Shown: positions 6,927 to 15,986 of the stretch, piece after piece
Position numbering within the stretch: the stretch's first letter is position 1
How the letters are laid out: the number at the start of each line of letters is the position of its first letter
Assembly (NCBI GenBank): GCA_016184105.1
Contig: JACPDI010000027.1
Span: 116,112-157,510 of the forward strand
Length of the DNA stretch: 41,399 nt
Reading direction: 5' to 3'
Origin: Acidobacteriota bacterium
GTDB taxonomy: Bacteria > Acidobacteriota > Vicinamibacteria > Vicinamibacterales > 2-12-FULL-66-21
Position numbers and translations under genes: made by a program
Notes under the pieces: generated by a model
The model's input: only the letters and a program-made list of their open reading frames with translations
What the model was told of the DNA's origin: nothing
Database searches by the model: none

Positions 6927-9839
6927 ATGCGCCGACCTTTCAGGCCGGCGGCCGTCACTGCGCTCGCACTGGCCGTCGCCACGTTCGCCGCCAGACCCGC
7001 TTCCGGGGGTCCCGGGGCGACACCTGACGTGCTGCCCTTCCGGGCCACGGCAACAACGCTCGCCAACGGGTTGAAGGTGATTGTCGTCCCCACCGGCTTC
7101 CCCAACATCGTCAGCATCCAGATCCCGGTCCAGACCGGTTCGCGCAACGAGGTGGAACCGGGCAAATCCGGGTTTGCGCACTTCTTCGAGCACCTGATGT
7201 TCCGCGGCACGCCGAACACGCCGCCCGAGAAATACCGGCAGATCATGGTGGAGGCGGGAGCGCGCGAGAACGCCAGCACGGGCGACGACTTCACGCGCTA
7301 TTACGCGACGTTCGCGAAAGAGGATCTGGCCACGATGGTCGCGCTCTACGCCGACCTGTTTCAGAACCTGTCGTACGTGGAGCCTGACTTCAAGACCGAG
7401 GCGCGCGCGATCCTCGGCGAGTACAACAAGAACAGCGCCGAGCCCTTGCAGAAGCTGCTCGAGGTCCAGCGCGAGCGCTATTACCAGTCCCACACCTACA
7501 AGCACACCCCGATGGGCTTCATCAAAGACATCGAGAACATGCCGAATGAGTACGCGTACTCGAAGCTGTTCTTCGAGCGGTGGTATCGCCCGCAGTACAC
7601 GACCGTGATCGTCGCGGGCGATGTGACGCCCGAACAGGTCCTGCCGCTCGTCGAAAAGCACTGGGGCGGCTGGAAGGGGGGCGCCGTCACGCCGGCCGAC
7701 ATCCCGAAGGAGCCGCCGGCGGCGGCCGCGCAGTACGTCCACGTGCCATGGCCGTCCGAGACGCTGCCCTGGGTCACGGTCGGCTTCCTGGGCCCCGCGT
7801 TCGACGAGCACGGGAAGGACACCGCCGCGATGGACATGATCGGGGCGCTGTATTTCGGGCCGACCTCAGACCTGTACAAGCGGCTCGTCGTCAGCGAGCA
7901 GAAGGTGGACGCCCTCATCGCGGACACGCCCACCGGCGTGGACGCCTCGCTCTTCACCGTGCTTGCGCGGGTGAAGAACGCGGCCGACGCGGTGTACGTC
8001 CGGGATCAGATCCTCGCCACCATCGCCGGGGCGCGCGCGACGCCCATGCCGGCCGAGCGGCTGGCTGACGCGAAGTCCTCCAACAAGTACGCCTTCGCGC
8101 GGTCGCTCGACAGCACCGAGCGCATTGCGGCGGTGGTGTCGTCGTACGCGCCGTACCGCCGCTCGTTCGACACGGTCAACAACTACTACCGCACGCTCGA
8201 CGCGCTCACGCCCGCCGACCTGCAGGCCGCCGCAGGAAAGTACTTCGTGGACAACAGCCTGATCGTCACGACGCTCTCGAACGACGCCCTGCCGGCCGGC
8301 ATCGGCCTGGCGCTGGCGGTCCCCGCGGCGAAGCCGGCGCCCGCTTCGGGCGCCACGGAGCCGAAGCGCGCGATCGCGCCGATCACGGTCGCGGCAGATG
8401 CAGGGGCGGGTGCTCGCATCCCGCTTGTGCAGCAGACGTCCCCCTTGCCGCAGCTCAATGTGAAGCTGCTGTTTGGCGCCGGCTCCGCCCACGACCCCGC
8501 CGGGAAGGAAGGGCTGGCGGCGCTCACCGCGGCGATGATCACCGAGGCGGGCTCGAAGTCCATGACGGTTGATGAAATCGAGGCCGCCCTGTACCCGATG
8601 GCCGGCTCGTTCGACGCGCGCGTGGACAAGGAGATGTCCACGCTCACCGCGGTCATCCACAAGGACAATTGGCGGACCTTCCTCGCCATCGTGCTTCCGC
8701 AGCTGCTCGAACCGGGCCTTCGCGGGGAGGACTTCACGCGGCTGAAGGAGGCGCAGCTCAACGCGCTCACCCAGAACCTGCGCTCGAACAACGAGGAGGA
8801 ACTCGGGAAGGAACAACTGCAGATCGATATCTTCACGGGCACGCCGTACGCGCACGTCTCGCTTGGCACGGTCGCCGGCCTCAACGCCATCACGCTCGAC
8901 GACGTGAAACGGTTCGCCCGCCAGGTGTACACGCGGGCGAATCTCACCCTCGGCATCAGCGGCGACGTCCCGCGCGAGATGCTGCGGACGGTGCAGGCGC
9001 AGCTTGCGAGGCTGCCCGAGGGGCCGGCGGCGCCGCGCGCGGCGGTGCGGGCGAAGCCGCTCGCCGGAATCAGCGTGAACATCCTGGAAAAGGACACGCG
9101 GGCGACGGCGATCTCGCTCGGGTTCCCGATCGAGGTCACGCGCGCCCATCCCGATTTCGCGGCGCTCTCGGTCGCGCGGGTGTGGCTCGGCGAGCACCGC
9201 GCCTCGTCGGGGAGGCTGTACCAGCGCATCCGCAACGTGCGCGGGATGAACTATGGCGATTACGCCTACATCGAGGCGTTCCCGCGCGGGATGTTCCAGT
9301 TCTTCCCCGACCCGAACATCGCGCGCCAGCAGCAGATCTTCGAGATCTGGATCCGCCCGGTGGTGCCGGTGAACGGCCACATGGCGCTGCGTATTGCCAT
9401 CCACGAGCTGCAGCGCCTGATCGACGGCGGCCTGTCTGGCGCGGAGTTCGAGTCCACGCGCGGGTACCTGATGAAAAACGTCTATGTCATGACCGCGCGA
9501 CAGGACCAGCAGCTCGGCTACGCGCTCGACTCGAAGTGGTACGGCATCGGTGAGTTCACCGCCCACATGCGCGGCGCGCTCGAGACACTCACCGTGGACC
9601 AGGTCAACGCGGCGATCAGGAAGCACCTGACCGCCAGGAATCTCGCGATCGTCTGTATCACCAGGGATGCGGAGGGATTGAAGCAGGCGCTCGTGTCCGA
9701 CGCCTTCTCGCCGATCGCGTACGATGCCGAGAAGCCGCAGGAGCTGCTTGCTGAGGACAAGGTCATCGGCGCGATGAAACTGAACATCGCCCCGGAAAGG
9801 GTGTGGATCACGCCGTTCTCGGAGGCGTTCGCCAAATAG
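6927..9839 (+). CDS. Secreted M16 (pitrilysin/insulinase family) zinc metallopeptidase
   Basis: The 970-residue protein has a signal peptide (about residues 1-27) and then two M16 halves. The N-terminal half carries the inverted zinc motif HFFEH (H85, E88, H89) and the third ligand E165 in LGEYNKN, exactly 76 residues after the last histidine, as in active M16 proteases. The C-terminal half (about 495-900) has the M16 fold pattern but no HxxEH, as expected for the inactive partner domain that completes the substrate clamp. The ATG is preceded by a strong AGGAGGA. The gene is monocistronic and ends facing the next gene across a large inverted repeat. The expected role is periplasmic or extracellular peptide degradation. 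Confidence 0.93.
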   Translation: MRRPFRPAAVTALALAVATFAARPASGGPGATPDVLPFRATATTLANGLKVIVVPTGFPNIVSIQIPVQTGSRNEVEPGKSGFAHFFEHLMFRGTPNTPPEKYRQIMVEAGARENASTGDDFTRYYATFAKEDLATMVALYADLFQNLSYVEPDFKTEARAILGEYNKNSAEPLQKLLEVQRERYYQSHTYKHTPMGFIKDIENMPNEYAYSKLFFERWYRPQYTTVIVAGDVTPEQVLPLVEKHWGGWKGGAVTPADIPKEPPAAAAQYVHVPWPSETLPWVTVGFLGPAFDEHGKDTAAMDMIGALYFGPTSDLYKRLVVSEQKVDALIADTPTGVDASLFTVLARVKNAADAVYVRDQILATIAGARATPMPAERLADAKSSNKYAFARSLDSTERIAAVVSSYAPYRRSFDTVNNYYRTLDALTPADLQAAAGKYFVDNSLIVTTLSNDALPAGIGLALAVPAAKPAPASGATEPKRAIAPITVAADAGAGARIPLVQQTSPLPQLNVKLLFGAGSAHDPAGKEGLAALTAAMITEAGSKSMTVDEIEAALYPMAGSFDARVDKEMSTLTAVIHKDNWRTFLAIVLPQLLEPGLRGEDFTRLKEAQLNALTQNLRSNNEEELGKEQLQIDIFTGTPYAHVSLGTVAGLNAITLDDVKRFARQVYTRANLTLGISGDVPREMLRTVQAQLARLPEGPAAPRAAVRAKPLAGISVNILEKDTRATAISLGFPIEVTRAHPDFAALSVARVWLGEHRASSGRLYQRIRNVRGMNYGDYAYIEAFPRGMFQFFPDPNIARQQQIFEIWIRPVVPVNGHMALRIAIHELQRLIDGGLSGAEFESTRGYLMKNVYVMTARQDQQLGYALDSKWYGIGEFTAHMRGALETLTVDQVNAAIRKHLTARNLAIVCITRDAEGLKQALVSDAFSPIAYDAEKPQELLAEDKVIGAMKLNIAPERVWITPFSEAFAK

Positions 9840-9842
9840 CCA

Positions 9843-9895
9843 GTTCTGCCGGACGGTTCTGCCGGAAACCGTCCGGCAGAACCATCCGGCAGAAC
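9843..9895. terminator. Compound inverted repeat between convergent genes, likely bidirectional terminator or REP-like element
   Basis: GTTCTGCCGGA occurs twice in direct orientation, at about 9843 and 9856, followed by two inverted copies at about 9873 and 9885. A perfect 16-bp stem forms between 9843-9858 and 9867-9882 with an 8-base loop. It fills the 60-base gap between two convergent stop codons. There is no clear U-run, so Rho-independent termination is plausible but not certain. Confidence 0.6.
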
Positions 9896-9899
9896 CTCG

Positions 9900-12800
9900 T
9901 TACATCGCCCCGCTCACCCCGATGGGCGGCACCTTACCGGCCGTGCTCTGATTGAACGCGGGCACGTCCTTCTCGACGAGCACCGTGAAGTCCGCTCGGG
10001 CCTTCGCGAGGTCCCTCTCAATCAGGTCGAGCACGGCCACTTGTGCATCGGTGGGCCGGTAGTCTGCGCCCCCCGCTTCATCGCCGGCGCCCGACCCCAC
10101 GGCGCCGCTCAGCCACAGCAGGTTCAGGTAGATCTTGTAGGCCTCGACGAACCACTTGTCGTCGCTGTGCAGGTCCGAGCGCGACAGGAGCTGCAGCTCG
10201 ACGCCCAGCATGCGCTTGTCGAGGGCCGCGAGCGCCCGCTCCACGTCCGCGGCCTTGCCCTTGTTCGCGGCGAGCTGGTCCTCGATCTGCTTCCGCATGA
10301 TCTCGATCTCGTTCGCCATCCTCGCGGTCTCGTCGAGATCGTTCCGGATGCGGATCTGCGTCCGCGCGGACGCCAGGAGATCCTCGGCGCTCGACGTGAT
10401 GAGGGGATCCTTGAGCAGCTCCAGCGGCTGCGTGAGGACCTGGCCGTTCACCGTGAGCCGCACCGAGTACTGCCCGGGCGTGGCGAGCGGCCCCTGCCGC
10501 TGGGGATTCTGGATCCCCCAGTGCGTGACCGGCCGCGTCTTCTGGTTGCGGAACCGCGGTTCATCCCAGATGTTCGGGTTGTCCGGCGCGAGGGTGCGCA
10601 GCTCCACCTGTCGCGCCGCCTCGTAGCGGCCGTCCCACGTGATGCGGTTCACGCCGGCCCGCGGCGCCTGCTGCAGCGTCCGCACCACGGTTCCCGACGC
10701 GTCGAGGATTTCGATCTTCGCGGGCTGCTGCGGGGGTGCCTGCACCGAGTACAGGATGTCTGCCCGGCCCGCCCTCGCGAACCGCCAGCCGGGTCGCGGC
10801 ACGTACAAGTGCGCGGCGGCCGTCTTGTCCACCGTGTCCGCCTGCTCCAGCCGCGTGATGTCGGGCAGGATGTAAAGTCCGCGCCCGTACGTGGAGACGA
10901 CGACGTCGTGGTGCTGCTTCTGCACGGCAATCCACGTCACCGGCGCGGGCGGCAGCCCTTCCTTGAATTGCGCCCACGTCGCGCCGTCGTCGGTCGAGTA
11001 GTAGAACGCGTTGCCCGTGCCCGCGAACAGCATGCCCCGGCGGTTCGGATTCTCGGCGACCGACAGCACGTAGGCGAGCGGATGATTCTTCGGCAGGCCG
11101 TCGCTGATCTTCGTCCACGTCTTCCCGAAATCCGTCGTCTTGAAGATGAACGGATCGCGGTTGTCCATGATGTGGTAGCTGACGGCGATGTACGCCGTGC
11201 CCGCGTCGAAGCGGGACGGCGCGATCTGCGCGATCGTGCCCCACTCCGGCATGCCGGTGACGTTCTTCGTGAGATCGTTCCAGGTCCTGCCGGCGTCGCG
11301 CGTGTTCCAGACCTTGCCGTCGTTCGTGCCGGCCCAGATCAGCCCCTGCTGCAGCGGCGAGGGGGCGATCGCGAAGACCACCTCACCGGCAAACTGGCCG
11401 AGGTTGTCACCGATGATCCCGCCCGACGAGACGATCCGCTTCGGATCCTTCGTGGACAGGTCCGGGCTGATCTCGGCCCAGGTCTGCCCGGCGTTCGTCG
11501 TGCGGAAGATCACCTGGCAGCCGTAGTAGACCGTGTTGTGGTCGAACGGATCGATGGCGACCGGCGCCGTCCAGTGGCAGCGGTATTTCGAGTCGGTCGG
11601 CGGCGAGTCGAAGGTGATCATCCACGGCGCCACCGAGCGTGCGGTGCCGCGCCGCGCGTCGTACCGCGAGAGCTTGTTCCCGTAGCACGATGCCCAGACG
11701 ACGTCGGGGTTTTCGGGATCGGGAATCGTGAACCCGGATTCGCAGCCCCCCAGGTACGTATCCCAGGGGATGGCGCCAGGCATGACGTTGCCCGGCACTT
11801 CACCACCCGCACCGAAGAACCCGCCGCCGCCGGGCCCGCCGGTGCGAGGCATCAGGCCGTACGACGGCACGTTCGGCACCAGCACGGGCGAGGTGCTCGC
11901 GCCGCGCATCGTGCCGTCGTCCTGGCGGTTGCTGTAGATCCAGTACGGCGCGCGGTTGTCGGCCGCGACGTGGTACATCTGGCCGATCGGCAGCACCACG
12001 CTGTTGAACGTGCGCCCGTGGTCGGCGGTGATCCCCATGCCGCCGTCGCCGGTGACCACGTAGTGATCGCCGTTGCGGGCATCCCACCAGATGTCATGGC
12101 AGTCACCGCAGCCGCCTCCCTGCGTGAAGGTGGCGCCGCCGTCGGTCGATCGCCACAGCGTGCTGCTCGCGACCATCACTTCGTTCTCATCGGCCGGCGA
12201 CACGCCGAGGCGGATGTAATACCCGGCTCGCCCGATGAGGCGCCGGTCGCGGCTCACGAGGGTCCACGCGCTCCCGCCATCGTCCGAGCGCCAGAGCGAC
12301 CCTTGCGTCGCGGTCTGAATGAGCGCGAACACGCGCCTGGAGTTGGTGGGCGCGAACGCGACGTCGATCTTCCCGAGCGGCGGTTTCGGCAGCCCGTCGT
12401 GCAGGACCTTCTCCCAGGTGCTCCCGCCATCGCGCGAGCGATAGATGGCGCTGCCCGGCCCGCCGCTGAACATGCCCCAGGTGTGCATCACGACCTGCCA
12501 CGTGCCGGCAACGAGGATGTCCGGGTTCTCCGGATCCATCGCGAGGCCGGAACATCCCGTGTCCCGGTCCACGAAGAGCACGCGCTCCCAGCTCTCGCCG
12601 CCGTTCTTCGTGCGGAAGACGCCGCGCTCTTCCTGGGGGCCGGTGGTTCGCCCCAGCGCGCAGGCGTACACGATGTCGGGATTCGTCGGGTGGACCACAA
12701 TGCGGCCGATGCGGCCGGTCTCGCGGAGCCCCATGTTCTTCCAGGCTGCGCCCGCATGGTCGGACTTGTAGATGCCGTCGCCCATCACGTCGCTGGGCCG

Positions 12801-13172
12801 GATGGCCCACGCTTCGCCGGTGCCGGCCCACACGATATTCGGGTTGGACGGCGCGATCGCGAGCGCGCCGATGGCGGAGGCCGACTGCTCGTCAAAGATC
12901 GGCTCGAAGGTGCGCCCCCCGTCGACCGACTTCCAGACGCCGCCGGACGCCGCGCCGGCGTAATAGATTGACCGGTTGCCGGGAACCGCGACGACCGCGG
13001 AAATGCGCCCCGCGCTCGGCGGGCCCATGTACCGGAATTTCAGCGGCTCGGCAGACGGGTTCTGTTCCTGCGGGGCGCCGCCGCGCGGCTGCGCGGTGGC
13101 GGCGCCGTTCAGGCAAGTGAAGAGGAAACAGGCAAGAGGTAAAACGACGCGTGAACGGGAAATAAACGGCAT
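9900..13172 (-). CDS. Secreted VPS10/sortilin-like beta-propeller protein with Asp-box (BNR) repeats
   Basis: The 1090-residue exported protein starts with a signal peptide ending near AATAQ (residue 28). About eleven Asp-box motifs of the form S/T-x-D-x-G-x-T/S-W/F follow, such as SVDGGRTFEP, SRDGGSTWEK and TTDFGKTWTK. They are spread over about residues 75-725, indicating a large propeller like the Sortilin-Vps10 family. The next part (about 780-910) resembles an FlgD-type Ig domain (GVNRITWDGRYEA), and the C-terminal 150 residues are helical. These proteins are often named glycosyl hydrolase, but no catalytic residues can be assigned here, so sialidase or xyloglucanase activity should not be assumed. 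ATG 13172 was chosen for its signal peptide and GGGAGGAT site. The open frame continues upstream without support. Confidence 0.85.
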   Translation of the reverse strand: MPFISRSRVVLPLACFLFTCLNGAATAQPRGGAPQEQNPSAEPLKFRYMGPPSAGRISAVVAVPGNRSIYYAGAASGGVWKSVDGGRTFEPIFDEQSASAIGALAIAPSNPNIVWAGTGEAWAIRPSDVMGDGIYKSDHAGAAWKNMGLRETGRIGRIVVHPTNPDIVYACALGRTTGPQEERGVFRTKNGGESWERVLFVDRDTGCSGLAMDPENPDILVAGTWQVVMHTWGMFSGGPGSAIYRSRDGGSTWEKVLHDGLPKPPLGKIDVAFAPTNSRRVFALIQTATQGSLWRSDDGGSAWTLVSRDRRLIGRAGYYIRLGVSPADENEVMVASSTLWRSTDGGATFTQGGGCGDCHDIWWDARNGDHYVVTGDGGMGITADHGRTFNSVVLPIGQMYHVAADNRAPYWIYSNRQDDGTMRGASTSPVLVPNVPSYGLMPRTGGPGGGGFFGAGGEVPGNVMPGAIPWDTYLGGCESGFTIPDPENPDVVWASCYGNKLSRYDARRGTARSVAPWMITFDSPPTDSKYRCHWTAPVAIDPFDHNTVYYGCQVIFRTTNAGQTWAEISPDLSTKDPKRIVSSGGIIGDNLGQFAGEVVFAIAPSPLQQGLIWAGTNDGKVWNTRDAGRTWNDLTKNVTGMPEWGTIAQIAPSRFDAGTAYIAVSYHIMDNRDPFIFKTTDFGKTWTKISDGLPKNHPLAYVLSVAENPNRRGMLFAGTGNAFYYSTDDGATWAQFKEGLPPAPVTWIAVQKQHHDVVVSTYGRGLYILPDITRLEQADTVDKTAAAHLYVPRPGWRFARAGRADILYSVQAPPQQPAKIEILDASGTVVRTLQQAPRAGVNRITWDGRYEAARQVELRTLAPDNPNIWDEPRFRNQKTRPVTHWGIQNPQRQGPLATPGQYSVRLTVNGQVLTQPLELLKDPLITSSAEDLLASARTQIRIRNDLDETARMANEIEIMRKQIEDQLAANKGKAADVERALAALDKRMLGVELQLLSRSDLHSDDKWFVEAYKIYLNLLWLSGAVGSGAGDEAGGADYRPTDAQVAVLDLIERDLAKARADFTVLVEKDVPAFNQSTAGKVPPIGVSGAM

Positions 13173-13206
13173 CAGACGAAATCCTCCCAGCGCGGGGAGT
13201 ATACCG

Positions 13207-14484
13207 TCACCCGTGGGCCGGCGCGACCGCCCGATGCCGTCCCTCCCCGGACACTTCCGCTTCCTGGAACTCACCCAGCGAGATCGGCACGGCCACCTTC
13301 AGCATGAGGGTGAAGACGAGGAAGCCGACCGCGAACACGCCCGCGGCGACCCGCAGCTCGGCGAGCGTGGGATAGTAGACGTAGATCTCGCCCAGGGTGT
13401 CGGGCGTCAGTCCCGGGATGATCAGGCCCATGCCCTTTTCGATGTAGACGCCCGCGTAGGTGGCCACGCACCCCACGTTCAGCGTCACCCAGTTGCGGCG
13501 GGTGGCGGGCACGATGAAGAGCACGAACGCGACGGCGTTCAACACCAGCGCCGCCCAGGCGTACGGCACGAGCGTGCGGTGCTCGCCCAGGCCCTCGTAC
13601 CAGTAGCGGGTGAACAGCAGGTGCTCGGTGTCGGAGTAGTACTCCTTGAACGCCTCCGCGCCGTGGAGGAACAGGTTGAGGAACATCGCGTACGCCATCA
13701 GCTCGGCGATCTTCCAGATCGCCTCGTTCTTCAGCTCGAACGACGTGAAACGCCTGAGCAGCTGGAGGACGATCAGCAGGATCGCCGGCCCGGAGCAGAA
13801 GGCGGAGGCCAGGAACTGCGGCGCGAGGATGGACGAGTTCCAGTAGGGCCGTGCGGCAAGACCGTTGTACAGGAACGCCGTGACCGTATGGATGCCGACG
13901 GCCATTGGGATCGACAGCAGCACCAGCGGCACGACGAACCGCGTGCTGTAGTGGCGCCCCGTGTACGCGCGGTACAGGATGTGCGTGACGACGACGAAGT
14001 TCACGACGAAGTACAGGTTGAGCACCAGGACGTCCCACGCCAGCAGCGAGCTCGGGAAATTGAGGTGCCCCAGCAGCGGGGCGAGGTGCCAGACGCGATC
14101 GGGACGGCCCACGTCCACGAACACGAACAGGCCGCACATGACGATCGCGCTGACCGCGAGCAGCTCGCCGTAGATGACGATCTCGCGGATCGGCCTCCAC
14201 CCGTAGACGTAGGCCGGGATCACGAGCACCACGGCGGCGGCGGCGACGCCGACCAGGAACGTGAAGTTCCCGATGTAGAACCCCCAGCTCACCTGGTCGC
14301 GCATCGCGGTCACGCCGAGTCCCCGCGTCACCTGATCCGCATAGGCGAGGAGGCCCGAGGCAATCAGCGCGAGCAGCAGGGACACCCACGCCCAGTACCC
14401 TGCGTTGCCGCGCATGACGAGCCGCGCGCTGGAAATCACGAACCGAAGGAACCGGCTGAAACGGGCCACGGGACTCACGGACAC
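13207..14484 (-). CDS. NrfD/HybB/DsrP-family integral membrane quinone-reactive subunit
   Basis: The 425-residue protein has about ten predicted membrane helices. It shows the NrfD/PsrC/HybB layout, with WGFYIGNFTFLVGVAAAAVV near residue 67 and PSSLLAWDVLVLNLYF near 145. Such subunits exchange electrons between a periplasmic iron-sulfur protein and the quinone pool and contain no heme. It starts with a GTG one base after the stop of the Fe-S protein gene and ends the minus-strand operon. The partners are therefore the 4x[4Fe-4S] protein and the tetraheme cytochrome. The module is close in design to HybA/HybB of hydrogenase 2 or to DsrJ/O/P. Its position in a hydrogenase island suggests it passes electrons between H2 oxidation and quinone, but a separate cytochrome b also exists for that. 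Confidence 0.88.
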   Translation of the reverse strand: MSVSPVARFSRFLRFVISSARLVMRGNAGYWAWVSLLLALIASGLLAYADQVTRGLGVTAMRDQVSWGFYIGNFTFLVGVAAAAVVLVIPAYVYGWRPIREIVIYGELLAVSAIVMCGLFVFVDVGRPDRVWHLAPLLGHLNFPSSLLAWDVLVLNLYFVVNFVVVTHILYRAYTGRHYSTRFVVPLVLLSIPMAVGIHTVTAFLYNGLAARPYWNSSILAPQFLASAFCSGPAILLIVLQLLRRFTSFELKNEAIWKIAELMAYAMFLNLFLHGAEAFKEYYSDTEHLLFTRYWYEGLGEHRTLVPYAWAALVLNAVAFVLFIVPATRRNWVTLNVGCVATYAGVYIEKGMGLIIPGLTPDTLGEIYVYYPTLAELRVAAGVFAVGFLVFTLMLKVAVPISLGEFQEAEVSGEGRHRAVAPAHG

Positions 14485-14485
14485 C

Positions 14486-15361
14486 TCACGTTCCGTAGAA
14501 GTAGAAGAACTTCGGCATGGTGTTCAGTTCTTCCTTCAGCACCAGCACGCGCTTGTGCTCGATGATGTAGCGGATCTCGCTCTCGGGATCGAGCAGGTTC
14601 CCGAACTTGCGGGCGCCGACCGGGCACGCCTCGACGCACGCCGGGTACCGCCCCTTGCGCACGCGCTGGATGCAGAACGTGCACTTCTCCACCACGCCGC
14701 GCGGCCGCGGGCGGTTGCCCAGGTAGTGCATCGCCGGGTTGACCTGTTCGTTCGGGATGCCGGCGTCCGACCAGTTGAAGTGGCGCGCGCCGTACGGGCA
14801 CGCCGCCATGCAGCAGCGGCAGCCGATGCACCAGTCGTAGTCGATGACGACGATCCCGTCCTTCTCGGCCCACGTCGCGCCCACCGGGCAGACCTTGGTG
14901 CACGGAGGATTGCGGCACTGCTGGCACGCGACCGGCACGTAGAAGTGACCGTCCTGCGGCACTTCCTTGGCGTCGTAGTACGCGTCGGCGTGCGCGAAAT
15001 CGATCCCGCGCTCCTTGTCCATCGACAGCACGCGGATCCAGTGCACCTGCGGGTCGCGCGACTGGTTGTTCTCGTCGACGCACGCGTACACGCAGCGCCG
15101 GCAGCCGATGCAGCGCGAGATGTCGAGGGCGTAGGCGAACACCACGCCGTCGGCCGCCGGCGTGTCTGAGACCGTGACCGCCTTGCCGTAGGTCTTCGAG
15201 TACTCACGCTCGAGATCGTCCAGCATGCTGCGCAGCCGCGCCTTCGGCACCTCGCGCAGCCGGCGCGGGCCGCACGCGGTCAGCAGGAACCCGGCCGCGG
15301 CCGCCGCGGTACAGGAGGCGAACTGCCGGCGAGTGACAGGGTGTGGTGTGTCGGACGACAT
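14486..15361 (-). CDS. Tat-exported 4x[4Fe-4S] ferredoxin-type subunit (HybA/DsrO-like)
   Basis: The 291-residue protein carries a twin-arginine signal (TRRQFAS, residues 10-16) followed by LTAC (27-30), a good lipobox, so it may be a Tat-exported lipoprotein. Four cysteine sets for [4Fe-4S] clusters are visible: C84/87/90/94, C146/149/154/158, C178/181/184/188 and C227/230/242/246. This is the classic HybA/DsrO/NrfC arrangement. ATG 15361 has GGAGA just upstream; an in-frame ATG at 15373 is possible but would lengthen the Tat n-region. The gene is followed directly by the NrfD-type membrane subunit, its expected docking partner. A tandem 7-mer array separates it from the cytochrome gene. Confidence 0.92.
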   Translation of the reverse strand: MSSDTPHPVTRRQFASCTAAAAAGFLLTACGPRRLREVPKARLRSMLDDLEREYSKTYGKAVTVSDTPAADGVVFAYALDISRCIGCRRCVYACVDENNQSRDPQVHWIRVLSMDKERGIDFAHADAYYDAKEVPQDGHFYVPVACQQCRNPPCTKVCPVGATWAEKDGIVVIDYDWCIGCRCCMAACPYGARHFNWSDAGIPNEQVNPAMHYLGNRPRPRGVVEKCTFCIQRVRKGRYPACVEACPVGARKFGNLLDPESEIRYIIEHKRVLVLKEELNTMPKFFYFYGT

Positions 15362-15382
15362 CGTGTCTCCCATGGTCGGTAG

Positions 15383-15438
15383 CCAGTGGTCAGTGGTCAG
15401 TGGCCAGTGGCCAGTGGTCAGTGGCCAGGGGTCAGTGA
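15383..15438. repeat. Tandem array of eight 7-bp units (YCAGTGG)
   Basis: Eight consecutive heptamers, CCAGTGG or TCAGTGG with small changes in the last two, run from 15383 to 15438. The last unit includes the stop codon of the tetraheme cytochrome gene. The array fills most of the gap between two co-oriented genes of one operon. Confidence 0.9.
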
Positions 15439-15986
15439 CTCCTGACTCCCGTCGATCTGCTCGGCCGCCTCGGCGCCGGCTTCGGCTCGAGCGCGCGGAA
15501 CCGCGGCTCGTGCGGGTTGTGGCAGTGCGCGCACAACAGGTATTCCTTCTGCCCGTTCCATTGCCCCACGCGGCGGCCGTGCACGCCGGCGCGCCAGTCG
15601 CGGTACTTCTCACCGTGGCACTGCCCGCACAGGCGGTACGACTCCGAGAAGGGGACCCCCTCTCCGCTCGCCAGGTGCAGCTGGTCGCGGTTGTCGGCGT
15701 CGTGGCAGTCGAGGCACCAGCGGTGCGTCTCGTCGTGCTTCAGCACGATGTCCACGTGCATGTCGGTCAGCTCGCGGCGCGTCCGGTTCGGCGGCATGTC
15801 CTTGTTGTGACACTCCGAGCACGGAAAGATGCCGTCGGAAAACGGCGGCGGCGGCACCTGGATGCGCGCGCCGGGGGCAGCCTGCGCCGGCCGCCGCTCC
15901 TCCTGCGGCGGTCGAACGCCGGCCGCGCCGTAGCCGGACGCGAGCGCGCCTGCGATGAACACGAGGACGAATGGGACTCTACGCAT
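15432..15986 (-). CDS. Periplasmic tetraheme c-type cytochrome
   Basis: The 184-residue protein has a short signal peptide (about 1-22) and four CxxCH heme-attachment sites: CSECH (56-60), CLDCH (91-95), CGQCH (120-124) and CAHCH (152-156). Additional histidines (H76, H84, H88, H103, H136) could serve as sixth ligands. It is not a standard cytochrome c3 or NapC/NrfH; no membrane anchor follows the signal peptide. It sits between the CNBD gene (8-base overlap) and the Tat Fe-S gene. By analogy with DsrJ-O-P or Nhc/Ohc complexes it would be the periplasmic heme subunit of a membrane redox complex. The last residues run into the 7-mer repeat, so the C-terminus may have drifted. Confidence 0.88.
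   Translation of the reverse strand: MRRVPFVLVFIAGALASGYGAAGVRPPQEERRPAQAAPGARIQVPPPPFSDGIFPCSECHNKDMPPNRTRRELTDMHVDIVLKHDETHRWCLDCHDADNRDQLHLASGEGVPFSESYRLCGQCHGEKYRDWRAGVHGRRVGQWNGQKEYLLCAHCHNPHEPRFRALEPKPAPRRPSRSTGVRSH

Noticed and set aside
10041-12971. 976-codon plus-strand frame opposite the propeller gene
   Set aside because: Antisense shadow: no domain features and exactly covers the strongly supported Asp-box protein.
9900-13172. Sialidase or glycoside hydrolase activity
   Set aside because: Asp boxes are structural blade motifs; no catalytic Arg triad, Tyr/Glu pair or known acid/base residues could be assigned.
9900-13274. Long start of the beta-propeller gene at 13274
   Set aside because: The extra 34 residues lack a signal peptide and overlap the 3' end of the NrfD-type gene; ATG 13172 has GGGAGGAT and a clean signal peptide.
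15383-15438. CRISPR array
   Set aside because: The units are 7 bases with no spacers and no cas genes are present.
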